From the NCBI GenBank assembly GCA_021413885.1, contig JAIOPM010000057.1:186001-250000 (forward strand): 64,000 bases of DNA, written 5' to 3'. Shown here one piece after another: positions 25,132 through 33,701 of the stretch. This DNA is from Planctomycetota bacterium. GTDB lineage: Bacteria > Planctomycetota > UBA1135 > GCA-002686595. Positions within the stretch are counted from its first letter, which is position 1, and each line of letters starts with the position of its first letter. Under the pieces are notes generated by a model that worked only from the letters and a program-made list of their open reading frames with translations, was not told where the DNA came from and did no database searches. Position numbers and translations under genes: made by a program.

Positions 25132-26670
25132 ATGGATCAACTGACCCTGATCACGTTCCTGCCGCTGGTCGGAGCACTGCTCGTGCTCCTGACGCCGGCG
25201 AGCCAGGAGAAGGCTCTGCGCGTCATCGCGCTCGTGACGACTTTGGTCGTCGCGGTGCTCGGCGTGCGCCTGTATCTCGCCTTCGACGGCGCGAGCGAGA
25301 GCATGCAGTTCGCGGTCGACAAGGACTGGTTCGTCCTGCCGTCGAGCGCGATCGCGGTGCACTACAAGCTCGGCGTCGACGGCCTCTCGATCCTGATGGT
25401 CGCGCTGACCGCGGTGCTGATGCCGACGGTGATCCTCTCGACGTGGGGACACATCGACAAGCGCGTGAAGGAGTTCATGGTTTGGATGCTCGTCATGCAG
25501 ACGGGCATGCTCGGCGTGTTCCTCGCCACGGACCTCGTCCTCTTCTACTTCTTCTGGGAAGTGTCGCTGATCCCGCTCTACTTCATGGTGGGCATCTGGG
25601 GCGGCGAGCGACGGCTCTACGCGACGATCAAGTTCTTCCTCTACACGATGGCGGGCTCGCTGGTGATGCTCGTCGCGGTCATCGCGTTGATCTACGCGTT
25701 CCGCACGTCGGACGTGACGGCGCTGCTCGAGCGCGCGAGCACGCTCGACGCGCACAAGCAGGCGTGGCTCTTCGCCGGTTTCGCGATCGCGTTCGCGATC
25801 AAGGTGCCGCTGATCCCGTTCCACACGTGGCTCGCGGACGCGCACACCGAGGCTCCGACGTCGGGCTCGGTGGTGCTCGCCGGCGTGCTGCTGAAGATGG
25901 GCACGTACGGGCTCCTGCGCTTCGGCATCGACATGTTCCCCGGCGCCGCGATCGAGCACGCGCCGCTCTTCATGGCGCTCGGCGCGATCGGCATCGTGTA
26001 CGGCGCGTTCCTCGCGATGGCGCAGACCGACGTCAAGCGCCTGGTCGCGTGTTCGTCGGTCAGCCACCTCGGCTACGTCGTGCTAGGGCTTTTCGCGTTG
26101 ACGCGCAGCGGGCTCTCGGGCTCGATCCTGCAGATGGTCAACCACGGCATCTCGACCGGGTTGCTCTTCCTCTTGATCGGCATGATCTACGAGCGACGCC
26201 ACACGCGCGCCCTCGATCAGTTCGGCGGTCTCGCGTCGACGATGCCGCTCTTCGCGTTCTTCTTCGTCTTCACCGTGCTGTCGAGCGCGGCGTTGCCCGG
26301 CCTCAACGGTTTCGTCGGCGAGTACCTGATCCTGCTCGGCGCGTTCCAGACCTCGCCGCTGTGGGCGATCCTCGGCGTGCTCGGCGTGATCTTCGGCGCG
26401 GTGTACTTGCTGATGGCGACGCGACGGATGCTCTTCGGGCCGGTGACGCACGAAGAGAACAAGCACCTCTCCGACCTCAACGTGCGCGAAGTCGCGCTGA
26501 TGTTGCCGTTGGTGTTGCTCGCGGTGTGGATCGGCGTGCGGCCGACGCCGTTCCTCGATCAGAGCCGCGGCTCGCTCGACCGGCTCGTCCGGAAGATCGA
26601 GACCGCCCGCGGCGCGCACAGCGCCGCCCTCGACCCCGCGCCCGCCTCGAACACGGAGGTCATTCGATGA
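25132..26670 (+). CDS. nuoM: NADH-quinone oxidoreductase subunit M
   Basis: A 512-residue antiporter-like proton-pumping subunit with about 14 transmembrane helices. Seen: KLGVDGLSILMVALTAVLMP, LFYFFWEVSLIPLYFMVGIW with the key glutamate, IKVPLIPFHTWLADAHTEAP, VKRLVACSSVSHLGYVVLGL, and LNGFVGEYLILLGAFQ. The C-terminal 30 residues after the last helix are alanine- and proline-rich. The stop overlaps the nuoN start (ATGA). Confidence 0.97.
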   Translation: MDQLTLITFLPLVGALLVLLTPASQEKALRVIALVTTLVVAVLGVRLYLAFDGASESMQFAVDKDWFVLPSSAIAVHYKLGVDGLSILMVALTAVLMPTVILSTWGHIDKRVKEFMVWMLVMQTGMLGVFLATDLVLFYFFWEVSLIPLYFMVGIWGGERRLYATIKFFLYTMAGSLVMLVAVIALIYAFRTSDVTALLERASTLDAHKQAWLFAGFAIAFAIKVPLIPFHTWLADAHTEAPTSGSVVLAGVLLKMGTYGLLRFGIDMFPGAAIEHAPLFMALGAIGIVYGAFLAMAQTDVKRLVACSSVSHLGYVVLGLFALTRSGLSGSILQMVNHGISTGLLFLLIGMIYERRHTRALDQFGGLASTMPLFAFFFVFTVLSSAALPGLNGFVGEYLILLGAFQTSPLWAILGVLGVIFGAVYLLMATRRMLFGPVTHEENKHLSDLNVREVALMLPLVLLAVWIGVRPTPFLDQSRGSLDRLVRKIETARGAHSAALDPAPASNTEVIR

Positions 26671-28118
26671 ATCCCCAAGACCTCCTGCATCTCTTCGACG
26701 CACGAGCTCTCGCGGCGGTCGCGCCGTTGCTCGCGCTCTCCGCGGGCTTGATCGTGTTGCTGGTCGCGGGCGTCTTCCGTTCGCTCGAGTCGCTGCGCGG
26801 TCCGATCATGGTGGCGAGCCTGCTGGTCGCCGGCTGGTTCACCGCGACGAACTTCGGCGCGCCTCCGGGTTCGGTTATCGACGGCACCTACCTCGCCGAC
26901 CGCGCGTCGTCGGCGTGGGGCCTGCTCTTCGTCGTCGCGACGTTGCTCGCGTGGCTCTTCAGCCAGCACTACTACTCCGAGGCCGAGCGACCGTTCCAAC
27001 TCGAACACGACGTGTTGATGCTCTCGACGCCGATCGGCATGACGCTGATGGCGGGCGCGCAGAACCTGATCGTGTTCTTCATCGGGCTCGAGATCCTTTC
27101 GATCCCGCTCTACGCGCTCGCAAGCTTCCGCCGCAGCCGCTCCCGTTCCGTCGAAGCCGGCCTCAAGTACTTCCTGCTCGGCGCGTTCGCCGCCGCGTTC
27201 TTCCTGTACGGCGCGTCGCTGCTCTACGCGGCGACCGGCACGTTGCAGCTCCAGGAGATCGCGAAGATCGGCATCCACGGACCCCTCGCGCTCGCCGGCG
27301 TCGCGCTGGTGATGGCGAGCCTCTTCTTCAAGGTCAGCGTCTTCCCGTTCCACCTCTGGGTGCCCGACGTCTACCAAGGCAGCCCGACTCCGGTGACCGC
27401 GTTGATGGCGACCGGCACGAAGGCCGCGGCGTTCGCGTTCCTCTTGAACTCGATGTTCATGCTGCCGAAGTCGGCGGCGCTGTTGGTCGCCGCCATCGCG
27501 CTCGTGACGATGGCGCTCGGCAACCTCGGCGCTCTCGCGCAGACCGACGTCAAACGCATGCTCGCCTACTCCGGCGTCGCGCACGCGGGCACGGTGCTGC
27601 TCGTCGTCGCGGGCACGCTCGCCGGCGATCCCGAGGCCAACGGCGCGTTGCACGCGGCGCTCTTCTACATGGGCGCGTACGTGTTCACCGCCGCGGGAGC
27701 CTTCGGCCTGCTCGCGCTGCTCGAACGCGACGGCGAGCGCTTCACCTCGCTCGACGCGCTCAAAGGCCTCGCCCAACGTCGTCCGGTGATCGCGGCGGCG
27801 CTGACGCTCTTCATGCTCTCGCTCGGCGGCATCCCCGCGACCGGCGGCTTCCTCGGCAAGTGGATGGTCTTCAGCTCGCTCGTCCGCGCCGGCTTGATCT
27901 GGCCGGCGGCGATCGGCGCGCTGCTCTCGGTGGTCGCGCTCGGCTACTACCTGCGCGTCGTCGTCGCGATGTACATGCAGCCGATCGCCGAACGCGATGC
28001 GGCTCTCGCGCGCGGGCCCGACTCCTCCGCCGCCGCAGCCATCGCGGCCGCGGTGTGCGCGGTGTTCGTGCTCGCGATGGGCGTGCTGCCGAACCTGTTC
28101 CTCGACCGCCTGATCTGA
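26667..28118 (+). CDS. nuoN: NADH-quinone oxidoreductase subunit N
   Basis: A 483-residue antiporter-like subunit and the last gene of the operon. Seen: NLIVFFIGLEILSIPLYALA with the conserved glutamate, SVEAGLKYFLLGAFAAAFFL, FPFHLWVPDVYQGSPTPVTA, DVKRMLAYSGVAHAGTVLL, and GIPATGGFLGKWMVFSSLV. Start overlaps the nuoM stop. With nuoA to nuoM it makes a full 14-subunit, NADH-dependent complex I. A G+C hairpin follows the stop. Confidence 0.97.
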   Translation: MNPQDLLHLFDARALAAVAPLLALSAGLIVLLVAGVFRSLESLRGPIMVASLLVAGWFTATNFGAPPGSVIDGTYLADRASSAWGLLFVVATLLAWLFSQHYYSEAERPFQLEHDVLMLSTPIGMTLMAGAQNLIVFFIGLEILSIPLYALASFRRSRSRSVEAGLKYFLLGAFAAAFFLYGASLLYAATGTLQLQEIAKIGIHGPLALAGVALVMASLFFKVSVFPFHLWVPDVYQGSPTPVTALMATGTKAAAFAFLLNSMFMLPKSAALLVAAIALVTMALGNLGALAQTDVKRMLAYSGVAHAGTVLLVVAGTLAGDPEANGALHAALFYMGAYVFTAAGAFGLLALLERDGERFTSLDALKGLAQRRPVIAAALTLFMLSLGGIPATGGFLGKWMVFSSLVRAGLIWPAAIGALLSVVALGYYLRVVVAMYMQPIAERDAALARGPDSSAAAAIAAAVCAVFVLAMGVLPNLFLDRLI

Positions 28119-28123
28119 CCGCG

Positions 28124-28159
28124 CCGCCGCGGTTCGCCGGCGGTCGGAAGCTTCTTCCG
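28124..28159 (+). terminator. Tandem hairpins after nuoN, weak terminator candidate
   Basis: CCGCCG at 28124-28129 pairs with CGGCGG at 28138-28143, and CGGAAG at 28145-28150 pairs with CTTCCG at 28154-28159. They start 5 bases after the nuoN stop. The following bases are TCCGTTCCCC, only mildly T-rich, so intrinsic termination is uncertain. Confidence 0.35.
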
Positions 28160-28268
28160 TCCGTTCCCCGAGCGGGACGCTTGGACGCGCGATCCGACGT
28201 TCGCAGGGCCGGGACGCTCAGGCCGAAGACGTTCCGGATCGATATCCCGGGAGACTCCCAACCTCCCC

Positions 28269-30278
28269 ATGCACGGACGAAGCCCCCGGTCCGCGCTCGC
28301 TCGCGCGTTGCGATGCGGCGCACTGTTGCTCTCGATCGGTCTCGCCGCCCCGGCCTTCGGTCAGGGCGAGGGACCGAGCCAGGATCTGCGCGACTACACG
28401 CTCGAGCAGATCCTCGACATGGAGGTTTCGATCGCGTCGCCGTCCGATCAGAAGCAGGGCGACGCTCCGGCCGCGGTCTACGTGTTGACCGGCGACGAGA
28501 TCCGTCGCGCGGGTTTCACGACGATCCAGGAAGCGCTGCGGATGGTGCCGGGCTTCTTCGTCGCGCGCTACACGTCGACGCTCTGGCAGGTGACGGCGCG
28601 CGGCTTCAGCGGCTCGTTCGCGAGCGACCTGCTCGTGATGATCGACGGCGTCTCCGTCTACACGCCGCTGTTCGCGGGCGTGTGGTGGGAGCTGCAAGCG
28701 ATCGACATGGACGACGTCGAGCGCATCGAGATCGTGCGCGGCCCCGGCGCTTCGTTGTGGGGCGCGAACGCGGTCAACGGCGTGATCAACGTGATCACGA
28801 AGCACTCGAAGGACACGCACGGCGTGCGCGTGACGGCGCTCGCGGGGAACGAGAGTCGCGAGCTCGCGGCGCGCTGGGGCGGCAAGCTCGACGAGGACGT
28901 CGACTACCGCGCTTGGTTCAAGGGTTCCGAGAACAGCCCGCTGGTCGATTCGCTCGGCGATCCGGCGAACGAGCACTGGACGATCGGCAAGGTCGGCTTC
29001 CGCACCGACTGGACGCGCGCGAACGGCGACCGCGTCAAGTTCCTCGGCAACGGCTACGTCGCGGGTGTCCAAGAGTCCTACGCGGTCGCGTTCCCGACCG
29101 CGCCGTTCTCGCGCATCGCCAACGACACGACGCCGAAGAACGGCGGTTTCCTGCTCGGTTCGTGGGAGCGCGACGACACTCCGGACTCGAACATGAAGCT
29201 CTCCGCCTGGTGGTCGAAGGACTTCCAGAAGCAGGTCGACTTCCGCATGAACATCGACGTGTTCGACGTCGAGTTCCGGCGCTCGAGGAACCTCGCGGCG
29301 GACAACACGTTGACGTGGGGCGTCGGCTACCACGTCGTCAACAGCCACCTGCCGTCGGACTTCACGTACACGTTCGATCCGATCTCGCGCGTGCAGCAGA
29401 CGCCGCGCGTGTTCCTCCACGACGAGATCCGTTTCCCCGAGCAGAACGCGTCGGTCACGCTCGCCGCGCAGGTCGAGCACACGAGCTTCACCGGCTTCGA
29501 GGTTCAGCCGTCGATCCGCGCGCTGTGGCATCCGCGCGAGAACCACACGGTCTGGGCCGCGCTCTCACGCGCCGTGCGCACGCCGTCGATCGAGGAGAAC
29601 GACATCGCGTTCCGTCTCCCGTACGACAACTTCTCGGGCGACTTCTTCCTCGAGCAGGGCTCGAGCCGCTACGAGTCCGAGAAGGTCGTCGCCGCGGAAA
29701 CAGGCTGGCGCTGGTCGCCGTCGCCGACGCTCTCGCTCGACGTCTCGGCCTTCTACAACCACTACGACGACAAACGCACGCTCGAGTTCGGCACGCCGTT
29801 CAACTCGGGCGGTTTGCAGTTCTTCCCGTTCACCTTCGACAACAAGGCGCAAGCGCGCAGCTACGGCGTCGAAGTCGCGTGCGATTGGGACGTCAGCGAT
29901 CGCTGGCGCATCCGCTCGGGGTATTCGCTGTTCAAGCTGCACACGACGCTCGATGCGGACTCCAACGACTTCTTCTTGCCGACGACCGACCACTCGACGC
30001 CGAAGAACCAGATCAACGTCCGCTCGTACTACGACCTCGGCGAGCACTGGGAGTTCGATGTCGGCGCGTACTACGTCGACGACGTGTTGAGCTACGACAA
30101 CCCGGCGTACACGCGCGTCGACGCGCGCCTCGGTTGGAACCCGAATCCGAACGTGCGCTTCTCGCTCGGGGTGCAGAACGCGTTCATGGACCAGCACCCG
30201 GAAACCGGCGAGGACCTGATCGGCATCGGCACCGAGGTCGAGCGCAACGTGTACTTCAGCGTGAGCTGGAGTCACTGA
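28269..30278 (+). CDS. TonB-dependent outer-membrane receptor
   Basis: A 669-residue outer-membrane receptor with a signal peptide (CGALLLSIGLAAPAFGQ, ending about residue 32). The plug domain (about residues 60-180) shows AAVYVLTGDEIRRAGFTTIQ, EALRMVPGFFV, VTARGFSGSF, LVMIDGVSVYTPLFAG, and IEIVRGPGASLWGANAVNGV. The rest is an amphipathic 22-strand-type barrel ending in aromatic NVYFSVSWSH. Before the plug lies DYTLEQILDMEVSIASPS, a TonB-box-like stretch found in a colicin-I-receptor-like group. No transporter, siderophore gene or TonB lies beside it, so the cargo is unknown. Its last 23 bases overlap the convergent gene. Confidence 0.93.
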   Translation: MHGRSPRSALARALRCGALLLSIGLAAPAFGQGEGPSQDLRDYTLEQILDMEVSIASPSDQKQGDAPAAVYVLTGDEIRRAGFTTIQEALRMVPGFFVARYTSTLWQVTARGFSGSFASDLLVMIDGVSVYTPLFAGVWWELQAIDMDDVERIEIVRGPGASLWGANAVNGVINVITKHSKDTHGVRVTALAGNESRELAARWGGKLDEDVDYRAWFKGSENSPLVDSLGDPANEHWTIGKVGFRTDWTRANGDRVKFLGNGYVAGVQESYAVAFPTAPFSRIANDTTPKNGGFLLGSWERDDTPDSNMKLSAWWSKDFQKQVDFRMNIDVFDVEFRRSRNLAADNTLTWGVGYHVVNSHLPSDFTYTFDPISRVQQTPRVFLHDEIRFPEQNASVTLAAQVEHTSFTGFEVQPSIRALWHPRENHTVWAALSRAVRTPSIEENDIAFRLPYDNFSGDFFLEQGSSRYESEKVVAAETGWRWSPSPTLSLDVSAFYNHYDDKRTLEFGTPFNSGGLQFFPFTFDNKAQARSYGVEVACDWDVSDRWRIRSGYSLFKLHTTLDADSNDFFLPTTDHSTPKNQINVRSYYDLGEHWEFDVGAYYVDDVLSYDNPAYTRVDARLGWNPNPNVRFSLGVQNAFMDQHPETGEDLIGIGTEVERNVYFSVSWSH

Positions 30279-31566
30279 GCGCGAGACCGGCCCGCCGCGC
30301 GCGCGCGAAGAACTCGGCTCGCGACAGACGCTCGAGCCGACCCGAGTTGTCGACGAACTGCAGGTCCCAGCCCTTCGCCTTCGCGAACGCGAGCCATTCG
30401 TCGAGCAAACCCGACAAGCGCTCGGGATTCGCGAGGAAGTCGAGACGATCCTCGCGCTCGCGCCGCGCCTTCGCGCTCGGGTTGTCGCCGTGCGCTTCGC
30501 GCCAACGCTTCTCGAGGCGCTCGCGCAGCAGCTTGGGATCGGCCCACACCAACACCGCGCGGACGCGCGTCGCGCAATCGACGACCTCGAGGGCCGCGTC
30601 GCGCTCGAAGCCGCAGTTGGCGAGCGCGCTGCCGCGCAGCAAGTCGTAGTGGAAAAGGAGCTTCGGTATGTACGGCTCGGCGAGTTCGTCGAGCAAAACC
30701 GGCCCCGTGAAGACCCAGTCGGCGGGCCGCTCGATCGCGACGTCGCGCGCGAACTCCGGCGCGGCGCCCGACTGCAGCCGATCGCACACCGTCGACTTGC
30801 CCGAACCGGGCAGGCCGCAGACGAGCACGAGCTCGTCGAAGCGCCGCTTCCACGCCTCGACCACGAACCGACCGCGGAACGGCGACGCACGCGTCTCGAC
30901 CTTCGCGACCGTGTTGCGGTGGCCGAGCAGGACGTGCTGCAGCGCTTTCGGCGTGAAGAAGAAGAGCTCGTCGTACCGCGCCTTGCGTCCCGCGCCGATC
31001 ACGGCGACCGGACGGCGATCGAGGCTCGGCCGCGGCAACTTCGACAACAGGCCGCGCCCGAAGACGAGCTTGCGCGCGGTGTGGTTCTCGAGGCCGGCGA
31101 TCTCGAGCACCAGGCGCTCGCGCGTCGCGCGCACCAAGTTGTCGAGGCCGCGGATCGGATCCTTCAAGTGGTGCACGACGTTGAGGCAGAGCACCCAGTC
31201 GAACGGACCCTTCGGCGTGCCGCGCTCGATGTCGCCGCGCACGAAGTCGATGTCGAGGCCGAGGATCTCCGCGATCGTGCGCGCTTGGCGCAGTCGATCG
31301 GGATTGAGCTCCATCGCCGTCACGCTCTTCGCGCCGCGGCGCAGACACTCGTGGCTGAAGTGACCGAGAAAGCAGCCGACGTCGAGCACGCTCTTGCCGT
31401 CGAGGCGCGCGGGCAACAACGAATCGGAGCTCGTGCGGCGATCCTCGCCCTCGGTCGCGAGGCCGTACGGCAACTCGATGCGTTGGTAGCGCGGCTTCTC
31501 GCGCACGAGGAAGGCTTCGATCTCGGCGCGCGTCCAGCGGGACGTCGGTGTGTTCGTCGTGCTCAT
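30256..31566 (-). CDS. Methyltransferase-kinase fusion protein
   Basis: A 436-residue two-domain protein. Residues 1-240 form a CmoB-like SAM methyltransferase: ELPYGLATEGEDRRTSSDSL, motif I VLDVGCFLGHFSHE (60-73), and LCLNVVHHLKDPIRGLDNL. Residues 245-436 form a P-loop kinase with Walker A GLPGSGKST (251-259), a HYDLLRG block (about 307-313) and LLDEWLAFAKAKGWDLQFVD near the end. Both halves match the separate genes at 6065-6763 and 6760-7359. Fusion plus operon pairing is strong evidence that methylation and phosphorylation are linked. WbdD of E. coli O9a also joins a methyltransferase to a kinase, to cap glycan chains, but with a different kinase fold, so this is only an analogy. Confidence 0.8.
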   Translation of the reverse strand: MSTTNTPTSRWTRAEIEAFLVREKPRYQRIELPYGLATEGEDRRTSSDSLLPARLDGKSVLDVGCFLGHFSHECLRRGAKSVTAMELNPDRLRQARTIAEILGLDIDFVRGDIERGTPKGPFDWVLCLNVVHHLKDPIRGLDNLVRATRERLVLEIAGLENHTARKLVFGRGLLSKLPRPSLDRRPVAVIGAGRKARYDELFFFTPKALQHVLLGHRNTVAKVETRASPFRGRFVVEAWKRRFDELVLVCGLPGSGKSTVCDRLQSGAAPEFARDVAIERPADWVFTGPVLLDELAEPYIPKLLFHYDLLRGSALANCGFERDAALEVVDCATRVRAVLVWADPKLLRERLEKRWREAHGDNPSAKARREREDRLDFLANPERLSGLLDEWLAFAKAKGWDLQFVDNSGRLERLSRAEFFARARRAGLALSDSSSR

Positions 31567-31569
31567 CGG

Positions 31570-31595
31570 CGGCGCGCGTCGACCGCTGCGCGCCG
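31570..31595 (-). promoter_or_regulatory. Leader hairpin before the fusion gene
   Basis: CGGCGCGC at 31570-31577 pairs with GCGCGCCG at 31588-31595 around a 10-base loop. It ends 3 bases from the ATG at 31566 and lies just after a TATACT box, so it would fill nearly the whole mRNA leader. It could hinder ribosome access or serve as the terminator of the PilZ gene. Confidence 0.4.
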
Positions 31596-31597
31596 CG

Positions 31598-31603
31598 AGT
31601 ATA
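31598..31603 (-). promoter_or_regulatory. Candidate -10 box TATACT
   Basis: TATACT on the minus strand is one substitution from TATAAT and is the closest -10 match I noticed in the window. It lies 31 bases before the fusion-gene ATG at 31566 and 15 bases past the PilZ stop, giving the fusion gene its own promoter. No convincing -35 is visible. Confidence 0.45.
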
Positions 31604-31618
31604 GGCAGCGCCCTCGAC

Positions 31619-31903
31619 TCAGGCGCGGTCGAACTCGATCGCGAAGCCGCTCGAATCGTCGGAGATCGACTCGACGCGCACGAGGCGGCCCGAGCGCACC
31701 GTCGTCTTGCCGCCGTCCTCGATCTCGACCCGCACGCGGACGTTGTCGGCGCTGAAGAAGAACACGCCGGCCGCGGACAGGTTCTCGGCGCGTCCGGCGA
31801 GGCTGCCGGTCTCCAAGCTCACCTTGATCGCCGCTTCGGATTCGCGCCGCGGAGCGCGCCGGCGGTTGTCGGTCGCCGTCGGTTGGTCGTCCTGGTCTTC
31901 CAT
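31619..31903 (-). CDS. PilZ-domain protein (c-di-GMP binding)
   Basis: A 94-residue cytosolic protein made of a single PilZ domain. Seen: the RxxxR switch in RRRAPRRES (about residues 14-22) and the second motif NLSAAGVFF, matching D/NxSxxG, followed by beta strands to the end (RLVRVESISDDSSGFAIEF). Such single-domain proteins bind cyclic di-GMP and act as adaptors controlling motility, exopolysaccharide or transcription. The ATG at 31903 starts directly before the domain. No diguanylate cyclase lies in the window. The gene runs in the same direction as the fusion gene, which follows after 52 bases. Confidence 0.85.
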   Translation of the reverse strand: MEDQDDQPTATDNRRRAPRRESEAAIKVSLETGSLAGRAENLSAAGVFFFSADNVRVRVEIEDGGKTTVRSGRLVRVESISDDSSGFAIEFDRA

Positions 31904-32063
31904 TGACTTGGGGGCTTTCGAGCGGGCGCGAGACGGCGAGCTCCCGGGGCTCCGGGCGCGGAACGGTGTTCGAAACTCCTTCCCTTTCGGCGCAGGTCCG
32001 CCCGCTCCTTGACGCGAGAGTTCGCGAGGACCACCGCCCCTCGGACCGGCTCTCGGATTCGGG

Positions 32064-32069
32064 TAGGAT
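32064..32069 (+). promoter_or_regulatory. Candidate -10 box TAGGAT
   Basis: TAGGAT lies 65 bases before the ATG at 32135. It could drive the thioredoxin-like/aminotransferase/spermidine-synthase-like operon from the 231-base divergent gap with the PilZ gene. No clear -35 is visible. Confidence 0.3.
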
Positions 32070-32134
32070 CCGCCGCTCGCCCGCGTTCGGAAAGCGCTTC
32101 CGATCGACCTCCGGCGACCCCGGAACACCGCCCG

Positions 32135-32527
32135 ATGACCTCTCCGCGCCCCCATCCGCACTTCGACGACCGCGGCACCTTGGATTGGCACCGAAACTGG
32201 GCCGAAGCGGCGGAGACCGCGCGCCGCGAGAAGAAGTTGGTCTTCATCGACATGGGCCGCGAGCTCTGCAGCCAGTGCCGCACCCTGGTCCAGAGTGTGA
32301 TCCCCCACCCCGAGGTCGCGCCGATCCTGAAGGAGCGCTTCGTCGCGCTCGCGTCGGACGCGGACGAGACCGAGGACGAGGTCCTCGCTCTCGCCGAGCA
32401 CCTGGAGGACGCCTACATGCTCCCGTTCGTCGTCTTCGCCGACGCGGACGGCAAGTTCGTCGGCGGCACGTCGGGCGCGACCAATCCGTTGTCATTCCGG
32501 CGCATGCTCGACTCGCTCGTCGTCTGA
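32135..32527 (+). CDS. Thioredoxin-fold protein with CSQC motif
   Basis: A 130-residue protein of the thioredoxin-like superfamily. Seen: the strand KLVFIDMGRELCSQCRTLVQ with a CxxC redox pair (about residues 46-49), and the cis-proline region AYMLPFVVFADADGKFVGG. It resembles the DUF255/thioredoxin_7 type, where the first strand is preceded by WAEAAETARREKK. No signal peptide is seen, so it acts in the cytoplasm unless anchored otherwise. It is the first gene of a three-gene operon; the aminotransferase starts 4 bases after its stop. The redox partner is unknown. Confidence 0.8.
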   Translation: MTSPRPHPHFDDRGTLDWHRNWAEAAETARREKKLVFIDMGRELCSQCRTLVQSVIPHPEVAPILKERFVALASDADETEDEVLALAEHLEDAYMLPFVVFADADGKFVGGTSGATNPLSFRRMLDSLVV

Positions 32528-32531
32528 CGCC

Positions 32532-33695
32532 ATGAACCGCGTCGATCCGCCGCAACGCGTCCTGCTCGGCCCCGGTCCGTCCGACGTCGCGCCGTCGGTG
32601 TTGCGCGCGCTCGGAGCGCCGACGCTCGGGCACCTCGATCCGAAGACGCTCGAGATCATGGGCGAGCTCGCGACGGCGTTGCGCGCGATCTTCGAGACGC
32701 AGAATCCGTGGACGCTCGCAATCTCGGGCACCGGCACGTCGGGCATGGAGGCGACGCTCGTCAACTTGATCGAGCCCGGCGACCGCGTGTTGGTCGCGGT
32801 GCACGGCTACTTCGGCGCGCGCCTCGCCGACATCGCGAAGCGCGTCGGCGGCGACGTCACCGTCGTCGAACAGGAATGGGGTCGGCCGTCGGATCCCGCG
32901 CAGCTACGCGCGGCCGCGGCGGGACGCAAGTTCAAGGTGCTCGCGGCGGTGCACGCGGAGACGTCGACCGGCGTGCGGCAGGAGCTCGCGCCCCTCGCCG
33001 CGCTCGCCGACGAACTCGGTGCGTTGTTCGTCGCGGACGCGGTGACGTCGCTCGGCTGCCTGCCGGTCGGTGTCGATCGCGCGCGCGTCGACGCGGTGTA
33101 CTCGTGCAGCCAAAAAGGCCTGTCGTGCACCAGCGGTCTCTCGCCGGTCACGTTCTCGCCGCGCGCGGTCGACGCGATCAAGCGTCGCAAGCAACCGGTG
33201 TCGAGCTTCTACCTCGACGTCCCGTTGCTCGAACGCTACTGGCACGGCGATCACCTCTATCACCACACCGCGTGCTCGAACCTGTTCGCCGCGTTGCACG
33301 AAGCGACGCGCCTGGTGCTCGAGGAAGGCCTCGAAGCGCGCTTCGCTCGTCACGCGCGCTTGTCGAAGGCGTTGGTCGCGGGACTCGAGGCGCTCGGGCT
33401 GGAACTCCTCGTTCCGGCGAGCGATCGTCTGCCCCAACTGCTCGCGGTGAAGATCCCCGACGGCGTCGACGACGTGAAGGTCCGCAAGGCGCTGCTCGAG
33501 CAGTACTCGATCGAGATCGGCGGCGGCCTCGGACCGTTCAAGGGCAAGCTGTGGCGCATCGGCCTGATGGGTTCCGGCGCGACGCCGCGCAACGTGTTGC
33601 TCGCGCTGTCGGCGCTCGCCGCGGTGCTCGCGACGAGCGGATTCCGCGCGCGCGGCGAACCGATCGCCGCGGCGGGCGCGGCGCTTGCGAGTTAG
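32532..33695 (+). CDS. PLP-dependent alanine-glyoxylate/serine-pyruvate aminotransferase-like
   Basis: A 387-residue class V aminotransferase. Seen: the family N-terminus RVLLGPGPSDVAPSVLRAL, GTGTSGMEATLVNLIEPGDR, the PLP-binding aspartate in LFVADAVTSLGCLPV, and the Schiff-base lysine in YSCSQKGLSCTSGLSPVTFS. The C-terminus has YSIEIGGGLGPFKGKLWRIG and the typical arginine. The reaction is amino-group transfer between serine or alanine and glyoxylate or pyruvate, in glyoxylate or serine metabolism. Relatives also include other 2-aminoacid transaminases, so the exact substrate is uncertain. It lies 4 bases after the thioredoxin-like gene and 6 before the next. Confidence 0.9.
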   Translation: MNRVDPPQRVLLGPGPSDVAPSVLRALGAPTLGHLDPKTLEIMGELATALRAIFETQNPWTLAISGTGTSGMEATLVNLIEPGDRVLVAVHGYFGARLADIAKRVGGDVTVVEQEWGRPSDPAQLRAAAAGRKFKVLAAVHAETSTGVRQELAPLAALADELGALFVADAVTSLGCLPVGVDRARVDAVYSCSQKGLSCTSGLSPVTFSPRAVDAIKRRKQPVSSFYLDVPLLERYWHGDHLYHHTACSNLFAALHEATRLVLEEGLEARFARHARLSKALVAGLEALGLELLVPASDRLPQLLAVKIPDGVDDVKVRKALLEQYSIEIGGGLGPFKGKLWRIGLMGSGATPRNVLLALSALAAVLATSGFRARGEPIAAAGAALAS

Positions 33696-33701
33696 CGCGC
33701 G

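Noticed and set aside
23097-25133. Long open frame on the minus strand opposite nuoL (678 codons), and similar ones opposite other genes
   Set aside because: Its product is extremely rich in Arg, Glu, Asp and His with no motif. This is the expected mirror of a G+C-rich codon pattern, and nuoL on the other strand is certain.
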